A stretch of 64,000 bases of DNA from Alphaproteobacteria bacterium UBA3760 (GCA_002371155.1 DFGC01000005.1:1-64000), one strand, 5' to 3'; shown: positions 46,861-55,670, counted from the first letter of the stretch. Notes: a model not told the origin generated them from the letters alone. Program-made: numbers and translations.

Positions 46861-48633
46861 TTATTTCCTTAATAAACTTTGCACCGCCAATGGAAAATCG
46901 TTCGATTTTGCCAGGTATGAACCACTGATTAAAAAATCTGCGCCGGCATTCCAACATTTTTGTGCGGTTTCTGGATTTATTCCGCCGTCCACAGATATTA
47001 TGTATTTTAATCCATGTTTTTTTCGTGTTGTTGATAATGCCAATATTTTCTGTAATACAGATGTGTTAAATTCTTGGCCTGATGCGCCGGGGGCAACCCC
47101 CATAACCATAACTTCATCAACATCACGCAAAATCGGAACAAGTTGTGTTATTGGGGTGTCTGGGTTTATTGCGACACCCGCGCGACGGCCCGTTGCACGA
47201 ATCCCGCGTAATGCCGCACGAACCCCAGTCGTGTTTAATGATAAAATAATTGTGTTCGCCCCAGCCTTTATCGCGTTTGCCGCCCAGACCGATGGGTTTT
47301 CGGTCATTAAATGAACATGTAAATGAAAGTTTGTGTTTGCGCGGATTTCTTTTAATTCGGCAATACCGCCGGCAACATGCGGAACATAAAATCCGTCCAT
47401 TATATCAACATGTATTGTTGATATGCCGGCGGATGCAAATAATTTATATGTCATTGGTGATAACATATTAAAGCATAATGTTGATGGTGCGATTGGTATA
47501 AATTTTGGCTTTTGTTTTTTAGGTTTTCGCACAAATATTTTCGTGATTTTATTTATGAATTTTTCGTGGCGTGCCATGCGTGCCATATATGCGTCGCGCG
47601 CAGGTTTTTCCGAATCCCATATATAATTAGAAATTGCTGTTATGGTTGCGTCGGCATGATGATTTTCAATCGGTAATCCAAATGCGTTTCCGACAAAGTC
47701 AACCACACCTTGGATTTGGGTGCCGCCGCCACTGATTATTATTTTGGTTGGTTGATATTTTGCAACATGTGGTTCGGCAGATTTTTTGATTTCTCCGATA
47801 ATATCAACAATGCGTGGAACAACAACATCGTTCACATCGCCGCGTGTGAAATCATATGCGGTATCGGCGGGGGTCATGCGGTCCATTGCGCGTGGAATTA
47901 AATTTGCAACCATGCGTTTTATGCGTTCGGCTTCGTCAAAATCGATATTTAATGATTTTGTTAAATCGTTTGTTGCGTTGGACATGCCCATAGGAATTTT
48001 TTCGTGCCAACATACACCGGAATCGTTCCAAATTGAACATCCGGAAAATTCTGCGCCCATGTCGATAAACATTACGGTTTCGCCCGCGCGACGCAAAGTC
48101 ATATTTTGCAAATATGCCGGGTCAAAAACACCGTCATATTGAATATGTGTTTTTCGCAATATGGATATAATTTCGTTTATGCGGTCGGTTTCATAACAAA
48201 TGATTCCAAAAGTTGATATCAATTGATGGTCGGTGTATCCCACCGGGGTTTGGATTTTTCGTGCAGATGCCGTATCGTATTGAAATGGCATTATGTGAAT
48301 TGGTGTAAATCCCGACGGAAATGTCAATTTAGAAATCTGGGCACGAATATCACCATCGGTGATTTTATGCTCGCCGTTCCAAACGGTGTTTTGTTGTTGG
48401 TGCATAAATACAGATTTCCCAAAATTCCCGGTTATGTATGCCGATTCAAAATGTGTGTTTAATTCATGCTCTAAATTATCAATTACTGATTTTATGGCAA
48501 ATTGTTGGTTAAAACTGTCGCACATGGCGGTTGCGGATTTTACGATTTTTCCAGAAATCACACGATGCGCAATTCCGCGAACACATGATGTTCCGATGTC
48601 CAGACATAAAAAGCATGAATCAAGCAAGTTCAT
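46861..48633 (-). CDS. FtsA fused to ribulose-phosphate 3-epimerase
   Basis: A single uninterrupted 590-residue frame. Residues 1-350 read as the cell-division actin homologue FtsA: phosphate loops DIGTS (12-16) and DMGAEFS (191-197), adenosine motif SGGGTQI (301-307). Residues 356-372 (KFINKITKIFVRKPKK region) form a basic amphipathic helix like the FtsA membrane-targeting tail, normally the end of the protein. Residues 380-590 are a whole Rpe barrel: APS (S384), HVDIMD (H408, D410, M412), HLM (H441) and VDGG (D549), all catalytic residues kept. The gene follows ftsQ after 2 bases, so FtsA identity is backed by synteny. Rpe interconverts ribulose-5-P and xylulose-5-P. Confidence 0.85.
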   Translation of the reverse strand: MNLLDSCFLCLDIGTSCVRGIAHRVISGKIVKSATAMCDSFNQQFAIKSVIDNLEHELNTHFESAYITGNFGKSVFMHQQQNTVWNGEHKITDGDIRAQISKLTFPSGFTPIHIMPFQYDTASARKIQTPVGYTDHQLISTFGIICYETDRINEIISILRKTHIQYDGVFDPAYLQNMTLRRAGETVMFIDMGAEFSGCSIWNDSGVCWHEKIPMGMSNATNDLTKSLNIDFDEAERIKRMVANLIPRAMDRMTPADTAYDFTRGDVNDVVVPRIVDIIGEIKKSAEPHVAKYQPTKIIISGGGTQIQGVVDFVGNAFGLPIENHHADATITAISNYIWDSEKPARDAYMARMARHEKFINKITKIFVRKPKKQKPKFIPIAPSTLCFNMLSPMTYKLFASAGISTIHVDIMDGFYVPHVAGGIAELKEIRANTNFHLHVHLMTENPSVWAANAIKAGANTIILSLNTTGVRAALRGIRATGRRAGVAINPDTPITQLVPILRDVDEVMVMGVAPGASGQEFNTSVLQKILALSTTRKKHGLKYIISVDGGINPETAQKCWNAGADFLISGSYLAKSNDFPLAVQSLLRK

Positions 48634-48635
48634 TT

Positions 48636-49328
48636 TTATTTAACCAATATTCGTGCCGGGTCGCGCATATCTATGACGCGAATATCGCGACCCAATAAAT
48701 TGTGTGCTTTGTCGATAGTTATTAAACTGGCAATCGCAGAAACAAAATCGTTTTCGGGTAATTTTATTGTTATTCCGCCCGTTGTTTGAATGTTCCAACG
48801 GCGGTTTTCAATCCATTCTATATAATCTATGTTCGATATCATATCGTTTGCCGCGTTTGTGATGTCGGATATGTCATTTGGTAATTGACCGCGAAATAAT
48901 AATGTTGATTCGGGTCTGTCCGTGATTGGGGATTTGTCGTCATATTTGCCGTCCGCAGATAATGGATAGAAATATTCGCCGTCTGTATATGTTGCGATAA
49001 ATTTACGGTATGCAACATTTATTATTAAATTTCCGTTCGGCATACGGCGGATTGCGCAATCTTTGACCCCGGGAACATTTAATATGTTCGCGTTCAGGTT
49101 GTCCAAGTCAATCGAATAAAATGAAGTGTTTTTTGGTAATGCCGCCGCCGCAGATAATGCCGTCATGTCTTTGTTGCCAACATCGGCGGTTATGTATGTT
49201 TTATGCAATCGTGCCATGGGGCCAATGCCCATACCAACCATTATTGTGCGTGATATAAAATATATTGCCAAAATTATGGCGACAATAAATGATAACCAAA
49301 ACCAAATTGAACGCTTCATGTTTGGCAT
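48636..49328 (-). CDS. ftsQ: Cell division protein FtsQ
   Basis: 230 residues: short cytoplasmic start, one membrane segment (about 8-28), then a POTRA-like region (about 65-125, with VPGVKDCAIRRMPNGNLIINV) and the FtsQ beta domain ending ARILVK. It links the periplasmic divisome to the ring. It is small for FtsQ, lacking a long N-terminal tail. Followed by ftsA after 2 bases; ftsZ and the mur genes are not adjacent. An ATG at 49319 is an alternative start; neither has a clear ribosome site. Confidence 0.85.
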   Translation of the reverse strand: MPNMKRSIWFWLSFIVAIILAIYFISRTIMVGMGIGPMARLHKTYITADVGNKDMTALSAAAALPKNTSFYSIDLDNLNANILNVPGVKDCAIRRMPNGNLIINVAYRKFIATYTDGEYFYPLSADGKYDDKSPITDRPESTLLFRGQLPNDISDITNAANDMISNIDYIEWIENRRWNIQTTGGITIKLPENDFVSAIASLITIDKAHNLLGRDIRVIDMRDPARILVK

Positions 49329-49373
49329 TATAACATATTTTTAATAAATAAGAAAGACAAGAAAAATTTATTT

Positions 49374-49754
49374 TTATATCGCCCGCAACAAGTATCCGCG
49401 TCGGAACATGCAACGGCGATATGCCCCCAGGGTGCGCGATGATTTGTTTCGTGGAACCGACATCAATGACCGTTGCCCGACATCGCGATATTCGTTGGAT
49501 TGAAATGTCACCCATATTCCATCCCAATTCGGCATTTGGTCATTCTGGTTTGGTAATAACAATCGTGCAATACGCGACCGTGGGGTGTAATTATTGGATT
49601 TTATCCCCAGGCATGATTTGTGGTCACGAACAAATTGTTCGGTGGTGACAGCCTCGTTTTCCCAGTTTAATATGGTGGCATTGTCAATGTCGCCGCGATT
49701 GGCGGATGCACATGCCGTTAAAGCAAGTAATAAAGCAATTTGTTTTATTTTCAT
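49374..49754 (-). CDS. Small lipoprotein of unknown function
   Basis: 126 residues with a lipobox (LLALTAC, Cys about 15) after MKIKQIALL. The mature protein holds two further cysteines (KSCLG and RRCMF) and ends basic. I do not recognise the family. It is transcribed toward ftsQ with a 45-base gap and could be cotranscribed. Confidence 0.6.
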   Translation of the reverse strand: MKIKQIALLLALTACASANRGDIDNATILNWENEAVTTEQFVRDHKSCLGIKSNNYTPRSRIARLLLPNQNDQMPNWDGIWVTFQSNEYRDVGQRSLMSVPRNKSSRTLGAYRRCMFRRGYLLRAI

Positions 49755-49828
49755 ATTTTATATTATAATTCATTTGCGTTCGGGGGGCAATAGTTTTTAT
49801 AATGTAAAAAAACAGGAAGGAAAAATAT

Positions 49829-50149
49829 ATGGCTATATCGGTTCAGAATTTTATAAAACTGGCAAACTTTTATAACCAGATGTTGACGACAATGTCGGCA
49901 ATCTGTGTGGAAAAGGGCGGTATCAACATGGAAAATTATGTTGGACGATTCTTTGTCGCGGATGTTTTGGAATACATTGTTGAATATGGTCGCCGATTAA
50001 ATGAATCGCAAAAGGTGCCGGCGGATGTTGCCCGCGTTATGAAAATTTTTCAACAAAGATTTGAATCTGTCAAAGATTTGGTGACCCCAACGGAAAAGCC
50101 TATTTATGAAATGACATTGGAAGAATTTGAAAAACTGATGAATATATAG
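49829..50149 (+). CDS. Small soluble protein of unknown function upstream of pilN
   Basis: 106 residues, helical, no signal peptide or membrane segment; starts MAISVQNFIKLANF behind a strong AGGAAGG ribosome site. It has one central YVGRFFVADVLEYIVEYGRR block and an acidic end. I do not recognise the family. It is followed 24 bases later by pilN and may be a pilus cofactor by position only. Confidence 0.6.
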   Translation: MAISVQNFIKLANFYNQMLTTMSAICVEKGGINMENYVGRFFVADVLEYIVEYGRRLNESQKVPADVARVMKIFQQRFESVKDLVTPTEKPIYEMTLEEFEKLMNI

Positions 50150-50173
50150 TATGGTGAGAGTATGGAGAAGAAA

Positions 50174-51514
50174 ATGAAAAAATTTTTAATCGGATTTTGT
50201 GCAATGTTTTTGTGTGTGGCGTGTCAGACACCCGAAGAAATGGACCGTCAACGCCAAATGGAAGAAATGCAATATTATGATACTGTCCAGGTTATCGAAG
50301 ATGTTGTGATTGATGAAAAATCTGTGCCAATTTTTCCAAAAAAGGCGGCGTTGACAACTGATACGGCGCAACGGTTTTCGGTTGAATTGCCAATGCGTTG
50401 CACGGTGGATTGGAATAACCAATCGGTTGTGTCGGTTGTCCCAGAGGAGAAAATTGAAATTGTTCGTTTGGGTGTAGGTGATGCGTTGCCTGATTTGGCG
50501 GTGGAAAATTTCCATTTCAAAGATGTTAGTGTTGCATCAGCATTGAATAAATTGCTGGACGGAACAGATGTGTCGGTTGTGATGGATGAACAAATTGTTG
50601 AAAAAGTGTCGGGCGATGTTGCGTCGGGGACTTTGTCAGATGCGGTTGATTTGATTGCCAGGATTGGTCGTGCGTATTATTCTTATGATGCGGTCAATGC
50701 GGAAATTCATTTGCAACATCGTGCCAAATGGATGATTAAAATGCCACGGGACGAGGCGATAATTATGGCGTTGGTTGATGCAATGCATGGCGCAGATGTG
50801 CGAAATTTACTGATAAATTGGCAAGATAAAACATTGGTGTTCGAAGGTGATGCGCAAACCGAGCGCGAGGTTTCGCGTATTATTGCGGATATTAGTTCTA
50901 AAAAATACATGATTGCGTGGGATATGGATGTGTATCGTGTGTATCCAAAAACAGATAATCCAATTATTTGGATGAATTTGTTGCCGGCATTTGGAAAAAA
51001 TAATATTAAAATGTCTATACCGGGTGTGGTTGGACGCGCATTGGTTGTTGGACCGGAAATAAACACAAAAACTTTGCAAGAATTTTTGGCAATGCAATCA
51101 AATGTTGTTTTGATTTCCCAGGGGACTTTTTCGATTCCAAATGGTTGGCAATCGCGGTTTGATATTGGTCAATGCAGTAAAGAAGACAGATTGGAAACAG
51201 ATTTAATTATCGGGGCAACTGGGAAATATGGTGATTATGGTGGGTATCAAAAAATCGATGCGAAAATCGTTCTGACAACACAATACGGCGAATTGACATC
51301 GTTTAATATTCCGTCCAGTGTTGGTGATAACTATGTCATTGTTGGAATACCGACGCATTCATTTGTGACAACGCCGGAAACTTTAATCAGTCCGTTTGCG
51401 GAATTGGTTGTGTTTATGTCGCCCAGAATTGTGTCAATTGTGGATGCAGATTCAAATGTGCAATCGGGTGCGCCGTTGATGGGGGACGCGTTGCGTGATT
51501 TTCTGAAATCGTAA
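50174..51514 (+). CDS. pilN: Type IVb pilus secretin PilN (outer-membrane lipoprotein)
   Basis: 446 residues with a lipobox (FLCVACQ) for outer-membrane anchoring. It has an N-terminal secretin short domain (about 100-170), an N1-like segment and the C-terminal secretin domain, where the amphipathic strand pattern ends SPFAELVVFMSPRIV, the typical end of the gated channel. It completes the R64-type set pilO-P-Q-R found 20 kb upstream. The ATG at 50174 follows GGAG with good spacing; 50162 is the alternative. Confidence 0.82.
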   Translation: MKKFLIGFCAMFLCVACQTPEEMDRQRQMEEMQYYDTVQVIEDVVIDEKSVPIFPKKAALTTDTAQRFSVELPMRCTVDWNNQSVVSVVPEEKIEIVRLGVGDALPDLAVENFHFKDVSVASALNKLLDGTDVSVVMDEQIVEKVSGDVASGTLSDAVDLIARIGRAYYSYDAVNAEIHLQHRAKWMIKMPRDEAIIMALVDAMHGADVRNLLINWQDKTLVFEGDAQTEREVSRIIADISSKKYMIAWDMDVYRVYPKTDNPIIWMNLLPAFGKNNIKMSIPGVVGRALVVGPEINTKTLQEFLAMQSNVVLISQGTFSIPNGWQSRFDIGQCSKEDRLETDLIIGATGKYGDYGGYQKIDAKIVLTTQYGELTSFNIPSSVGDNYVIVGIPTHSFVTTPETLISPFAELVVFMSPRIVSIVDADSNVQSGAPLMGDALRDFLKS

Positions 51515-51526
51515 AGGATGTAAAAA

Positions 51527-52783
51527 ATGTTGTTTTCAAGGCTGGAAAGAAAGGTTGCGTTTAGGTATTTGTGGGCAAAAAAACGCGGATTTGGTGCGCT
51601 GGTGTCGTGGGTGTCGCTGGTTGGAATTATGTTGGGGGTGGCGACGCTGATTGTTGTTATGTCGGTGATGGGTGGTTTTCACGATGTGTTGTTGGGGCGC
51701 ATTGTTGGTATGAACGGGCATGTCGTTGTTTATCATCAAGATGGTGCGATTTCTGATTATGATTATTTGATAGATAAAATTCGTCAAAATAAAATCGTGA
51801 TGTCAAATGCAACATCGATTGTTCCAATCGCCGAAGGTCAGGTTATGGTGACATCGCGCGGGAAAAATTCTGGGGCGATGGTGCGCGGAATAAATATGTC
51901 TGATTTGATTGCAAAAACGGATGGTGGCACACGGTTTTATGGCAAAGATTTAAATCAAATCCAAGATGGTGAATTGGTTGTTGGTGCCAGTTTGTCCCGG
52001 AATTTGGGGGCGTCGATTGGGACCGAGGTTTCGTTGGTTTCTGCAAATTCATCAACACCAACGCCGTTTGGGTCGATGCCACGAATAATGTCGTATCCGA
52101 TAAAGACCGCGTTTTTTATGGGGATGTATGAATATGATTCTGGTTATATTTTTATGCCGTTGGAAACAGCACAAAAATATTTGAATATTGGTAAATCGAT
52201 AACGCATATTGATATATTCTTGCGCGACCCAGAAAAAACAAATGATGTGCGCGATGCGTTGATGCGATTATTGCCAGATGGTTTCGTTGTTCGTGATTGG
52301 CGCGATTTGAATCGTGGATTTGTTGGTGCGTTACAGGTTGAATCAAATGTTATGTTTTTGATTTTGATGCTGATTATCATTGTCGCGGTGTTTAATATTG
52401 TTTCGTCGCTGGTTATGTTGGTCAAAGATAAAAATAAAGATATTGCGGTGCTGCGGACATTTGGGGTGTCGCGAAAATCTATGATGAAAATATTTATTTT
52501 GTCGGGCACGACGATTGGGGTTATTGGTGCGTTTGCGGGAACTGTGTTGGGGACAATTGTTGCAATTTATATCGAACCAATTCGTAAATTTTTTCAATGG
52601 ATGACGGGGCGTGATTTGTTCCCATCCGAGTTGTATTATTTGTCTGAATTGCCATCGCGTGTGGAATTTTGGACTGTGTTTGGTATTGCGGTGATTGCGA
52701 TTGCGTTGGCGTTTTTGGCAACATTGTATCCGGCATGGAAGGCCGCAAACACCGAACCCGTAGAGGTTTTGAGAAATGAATAA
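51527..52783 (+). CDS. lolC: Lipoprotein-releasing ABC transporter permease
   Basis: 418 residues, four membrane segments (about 25-50, 275-300, 320-345, 380-405). The FtsX-like domain and the start RKVAFRYLWAKKRGFGALVSWVSLVGI are typical. The Lol complex extracts lipoproteins from the inner membrane for transfer to LolA. Only one permease is present, so it is probably the merged LolF form of lineages with one gene, which would act as a homodimer; that is an inference. lolD follows. Confidence 0.92.
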   Translation: MLFSRLERKVAFRYLWAKKRGFGALVSWVSLVGIMLGVATLIVVMSVMGGFHDVLLGRIVGMNGHVVVYHQDGAISDYDYLIDKIRQNKIVMSNATSIVPIAEGQVMVTSRGKNSGAMVRGINMSDLIAKTDGGTRFYGKDLNQIQDGELVVGASLSRNLGASIGTEVSLVSANSSTPTPFGSMPRIMSYPIKTAFFMGMYEYDSGYIFMPLETAQKYLNIGKSITHIDIFLRDPEKTNDVRDALMRLLPDGFVVRDWRDLNRGFVGALQVESNVMFLILMLIIIVAVFNIVSSLVMLVKDKNKDIAVLRTFGVSRKSMMKIFILSGTTIGVIGAFAGTVLGTIVAIYIEPIRKFFQWMTGRDLFPSELYYLSELPSRVEFWTVFGIAVIAIALAFLATLYPAWKAANTEPVEVLRNE

Positions 52784-52805
52784 AATTAAAAAGGCGAAAT
52801 AAATT

Positions 52806-53522
52806 ATGGCGGGAATTTTGAATTCTTTGTCGCGTGTGAAAAAACAAGATATTGTTTTATCTGTGCGTGATATTAAAAAAATTTTTATGGAAGGCGGTCA
52901 ACCGTTGCATGTTTTGACCGGTGGTGGTTTTGATTTGGCGGCGGGTGAAATTGTGGCTTTGGTTGGGCCGTCGGGGTCTGGAAAATCTACATTGTTGCAA
53001 TGTGTTGGGTTGTTGGATAAACCAACCGCCGGCAGTATTTTAATCGGCAATGTGCCGGTGCATCAAATGGATGAAGAGCAAAGAACGATTATTCGGCGCA
53101 AAAAAATTGGATTTGTTTATCAAAGACATAATTTATTGTCTGATTTTACAGCCATAGAAAATGTTATGATGCCGATGTTGGCAAATGGTGTTGCCGAAGA
53201 TGTGGCGATGGCGCGTGCAAAAAAATTATTAAAGGCGGTAAATGTTGAACATCGGGCAACTCATTTTCCAGGTGAAATGTCGGGCGGTGAACAACAACGG
53301 ACGGCGGTCGCGCGTGCGTTGGCAAATGAACCGCAAATTATTTTGGCAGATGAACCCACCGGCAGTTTAGACCCCGCGCATGCGGCGGCGGTGTTTGATT
53401 TGCTGTTGAACATTGTGCGAAAAAATAAAATGGCGATGTTGTTTGTGACGCATGATATGAATTTGGCTGGGCGCGCAGACAGAAAAATTACCATTGTAAA
53501 TGGACGGGTAAATAAGTTATAA
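52806..53522 (+). CDS. lolD: Lipoprotein-releasing ABC transporter ATPase
   Basis: 238 residues. Walker A GPSGSGKST, signature SGGEQQR, Walker B IILADEPTGSLD and the switch histidine in LFVTHDMN. The Q-loop VYQRHNLLSDFTA is LolD/MacB type. It has an N-terminal extension of about 20 residues. Works with LolC/LolF directly upstream (22-base gap) to energise lipoprotein release. Confidence 0.95.
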   Translation: MAGILNSLSRVKKQDIVLSVRDIKKIFMEGGQPLHVLTGGGFDLAAGEIVALVGPSGSGKSTLLQCVGLLDKPTAGSILIGNVPVHQMDEEQRTIIRRKKIGFVYQRHNLLSDFTAIENVMMPMLANGVAEDVAMARAKKLLKAVNVEHRATHFPGEMSGGEQQRTAVARALANEPQIILADEPTGSLDPAHAAAVFDLLLNIVRKNKMAMLFVTHDMNLAGRADRKITIVNGRVNKL

Positions 53523-53553
53523 TATATGTATGAAAAAAAATAGGAGAGAGAAT

Positions 53554-54246
53554 ATGAAATCAAAACAGGTTGCGTTTTCTGGAACGAAAATTTGGTTTGT
53601 GTTTGGTGCGTTATTCGTGTGTGGATTGTTGGCGGGTGTGGGTGTCGCAAACTGGGGACGCAAAATACAAATGAATCGCGCGTCGAATGTGCCGGTTGCC
53701 CAAGAATCTTGCGCGGCGGTCGAAGGTGTGTTGATGGATAAATTGAGTGGGGCAAATGATTGCGATTCTGTTTTGTTTGATTTAGAGGTTTATAAGAAAT
53801 TGGCAATGTATGGATGCCAAGAAAATCGCGATGTGTATGTGCAAATGATGCAAAATAAAAATGCGATTGCGGTGGCGGTCTGTGAAAATATGAACGATTC
53901 AACATGCGCACAAATTGAAAAAAATCTGCAAGACAGATTGCTTGCGCCGTATGCCGATATGACGGCAGATGAACGCATTGACCGTGCAAAAATTTACGCG
54001 GTGATGGCTGAACGCGGATGCCCGGAAAATTCGGCGCGATATGTTGAATTGGCCAAGCAAGAATTGGATATTGCCCGCGGTATCAGCGATGATAAGTTTA
54101 ATCAGGAAGATACGATAGAGGTTGTTGAAACATATAAACGGTTGAAAATGCAATCGGATGCAGAAGAAATTTTCGAGAAAGCAAAAAAGATGACTAATCC
54201 GGCAATCGATTTTATTATGCAAATTGAAAAAATTATAAACGAGTAG
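53554..54246 (+). CDS. Membrane-anchored periplasmic protein, unknown function
   Basis: 230 residues: one N-terminal membrane segment (about 9-30) then a helical periplasmic domain with five to six cysteines arranged in pairs (ESCAAVEG, NDCDSV, YGCQEN, VCENMNDSTC, RGCPEN), with a repeated Y/M-A-x-x-G-C-P/Q-E-N pattern that suggests two related helical units. I do not recognise the family. The ATG at 53554 has a GGAGAGAG ribosome site; 53530 is less likely. Between lolD and a second cysteine-rich gene. Confidence 0.65.
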   Translation: MKSKQVAFSGTKIWFVFGALFVCGLLAGVGVANWGRKIQMNRASNVPVAQESCAAVEGVLMDKLSGANDCDSVLFDLEVYKKLAMYGCQENRDVYVQMMQNKNAIAVAVCENMNDSTCAQIEKNLQDRLLAPYADMTADERIDRAKIYAVMAERGCPENSARYVELAKQELDIARGISDDKFNQEDTIEVVETYKRLKMQSDAEEIFEKAKKMTNPAIDFIMQIEKIINE

Positions 54247-54255
54247 GGGGCGAAT

Positions 54256-54894
54256 ATGCAAAAAATTATATTGGCTTTGGCGGTGTATGCGTTGGTGCCG
54301 GCGGTTTATGTTGCGGTGGCGTATGCAGATGATGATGCAACAGAAATTGTTGATTCGCGTGTTGTGGCACAACGCATGAGTTGCGACGATATAAATTCTG
54401 AGATGAACAAGTTGAATTCGCGTGATGTGTTGGATGATGCGGATGTTGTGCGTTTGAATGAATTGAAATCTGAATATAGGTCGAAATGTATGAAACGCGC
54501 CGGTTCGCGTATGTTTGGTGCACGGAACAGAATTATTATAAATACAACCAATGTAAATGAAACTGTGCCGGCGGTGGAAAATGTTGCGACGACCGAAAAT
54601 GTAACAACCACAACCACCGAAGAAAAAACATGTGATACGCCCGATGAAAATGGATGCTGTCCGGGGGAAAGTTATGTCGATTTGGGTGATTTAGGATTTA
54701 ATTGTTGTACTGAAAATAATGAAAAATGTTTTCCGCCAATGAAAACACAACCCAAAACATCAAAATTATGTCAAGACGGCGCACAACCAGATGAGATGGG
54801 GTGTTGCACAGGTGAAACATATACGGATTTGGGGGACTTGGGATTTAATTGTTGCATGGATGATGGGGTCACTTGTTTCCCGCCGATAAAATAG
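54256..54894 (+). CDS. Exported protein with two cysteine-rich tandem repeats
   Basis: 212 residues with a signal peptide (about 1-25). A helical segment and a Thr/Asn-rich linker are followed by two tandem 38-40-residue repeats. Each has the pattern D-E-x-G-C-C-x-G-E-x-Y-x-D-L-G-D-L-G-F-N-C-C then a final C-F-P-P-x-K, with six cysteines, so disulfide-stabilised modules are likely. The tail GETYTDLGDLGFNCC is nearly invariant between copies. I do not recognise the family; a surface or periplasmic role is probable. It follows the previous gene by 9 bases. Confidence 0.65.
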   Translation: MQKIILALAVYALVPAVYVAVAYADDDATEIVDSRVVAQRMSCDDINSEMNKLNSRDVLDDADVVRLNELKSEYRSKCMKRAGSRMFGARNRIIINTTNVNETVPAVENVATTENVTTTTTEEKTCDTPDENGCCPGESYVDLGDLGFNCCTENNEKCFPPMKTQPKTSKLCQDGAQPDEMGCCTGETYTDLGDLGFNCCMDDGVTCFPPIK

Positions 54895-54901
54895 AAAATA
54901 C

Positions 54902-54929
54902 TTGCGTTTGGTAAAAATTCAAGTATAAT
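54902..54929 (+). promoter_or_regulatory. Promoter of tRNA-Gly
   Basis: TTGCGT (54902-54907), 16-base spacer, TATAAT (54924-54929), 20 bases before the tRNA. Confidence 0.7.
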
Positions 54930-54949
54930 ACCATGGCTTGGAATTTATT

Positions 54950-55024
54950 GCGGGCATAGTACAAAGGCTAGTATGCAAGCCTTCCAAGCTTGAAATGCGG
55001 GTTCGATTCCCGCTGCCCGCACCA
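54950..55024 (+). tRNA. tRNA-Gly (UCC)
   Basis: 75 bases with encoded CCA; acceptor GCGGGCA/TGCCCGC, anticodon loop CTTCCAA (UCC), T loop TTCGATT. Followed after 74 bases by tRNA-Tyr; the spacer carries two hairpins, one a perfect 9-bp stem (55059-55067 with 55082-55090). Confidence 0.93.
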
Positions 55025-55098
55025 CCCTTTGCCAAAGGCTTCGGGTGGCAGGCTACGAATTTTCGCCAGATGGTAAAGACGGGCGAAAATGGAGTTCT

Positions 55099-55185
55099 GG
55101 GCGTGCGCCGGAGTTGGAGAGCCGGGGCAGACTGTAAATCTGTTGTCTTACGACTGAGGTGGTTCGAATCCACCCACTCCCACCA
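55099..55185 (+). tRNA. tRNA-Tyr (GUA)
   Basis: 87 bases, class II with a long variable arm; anticodon loop CTGTAAA (GUA), T loop TTCGAAT, encoded CCA. The acceptor stem GGGCGTG/CACTCCC has a C4-U69 mismatch. The 3' part is the source of repeats downstream. Confidence 0.88.
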
Positions 55186-55191
55186 AAATAG

Positions 55192-55215
55192 AAAATGACC
55201 CGAATGGGTCATTTT
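55192..55215 (+). terminator. Intrinsic terminator after tRNA-Tyr
   Basis: AAAATGACCC and GGGTCATTTT with a GAAT loop, followed by T. Confidence 0.85.
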
Positions 55216-55218
55216 TTA

Positions 55219-55376
55219 TTTTGGTGGGAGTGGTTTATGGTATTCGGCCACGGCGATTAAATCGCCCATGGTTCGAGCCGCAGGCGAAAGGGGCCCACAA
55301 GCGTAAGCGTAGTGGGAATTTACAATCCACCCACTCCCACCAAAAAATATAACCACCCAATCGGGTGGTTTTATTT
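55219..55376 (+). repeat. tRNA-Tyr-derived structured unit 1 with terminator
   Basis: Starts with an inverted copy of the tRNA-Tyr 3' end (55219-55233) and ends with a direct copy (55324-55345, 22 bases identical to 55167-55188 in the tRNA). Inner hairpins: GGCGATT/AATCGCC (55252-55266) and CCCAC/GTGGG (55294-55316). GGGAGTG at the start pairs perfectly with CACTCCC before CCA. A terminator (ACCACCC/GGGTGGT) follows. May be a small RNA or a repeat scar. Confidence 0.55.
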
Positions 55377-55377
55377 T

Positions 55378-55604
55378 TTGACAAGTGGAGTGGGTGGATG
55401 GGTCAGAGCGCCAGGCGCATTTATGCGCCACACGAAAATCAAATTTTCGTGTACAGGTTGGCGCGCATGACCAATACGCAGATGAACAATTAGAAAAATT
55501 TTAAAAATTTATGAAAATAAATTTTTTAATTTTGATTATTGTGTATCGAGGCACACACCCACTCCCACCAAAAAATATAATCACCCAATCGGGTGGTTTT
55601 ATTT
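55378..55604 (+). repeat. tRNA-Tyr-derived structured unit 2 with terminator
   Basis: Begins with a degenerate inverted copy of the tRNA-Tyr 3' end (55387-55396) and ends with a direct copy plus terminator; 55556-55604 matches 55328-55376 with one difference. The interior is a three-way junction: CGCCA/TGGCG (55409-55413, 55459-55463) closing hairpins GGCGCA/TGCGCC and a perfect 10-bp ACACGAAAAT/ATTTTCGTGT. The 3' half is AT-rich. TTGACA at 55378 could be a -35 box. Confidence 0.55.
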
Positions 55605-55670
55605 TGCAAATAGGTAGAGTTTTTATAACTTTTATGTTATAATGTTCCTGTGTTTTGTAAAGGATAAATT

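Noticed and set aside
52806..53522. LolD considered as MacB or FtsE
   Set aside because: It directly follows a LolC/E-type permease, and the Q-loop and linker text suit LolD.
54919..55431. Open frames across the tRNA-Gly, tRNA-Tyr and repeat region
   Set aside because: They read through tRNA genes and repeat units; no ribosome sites.
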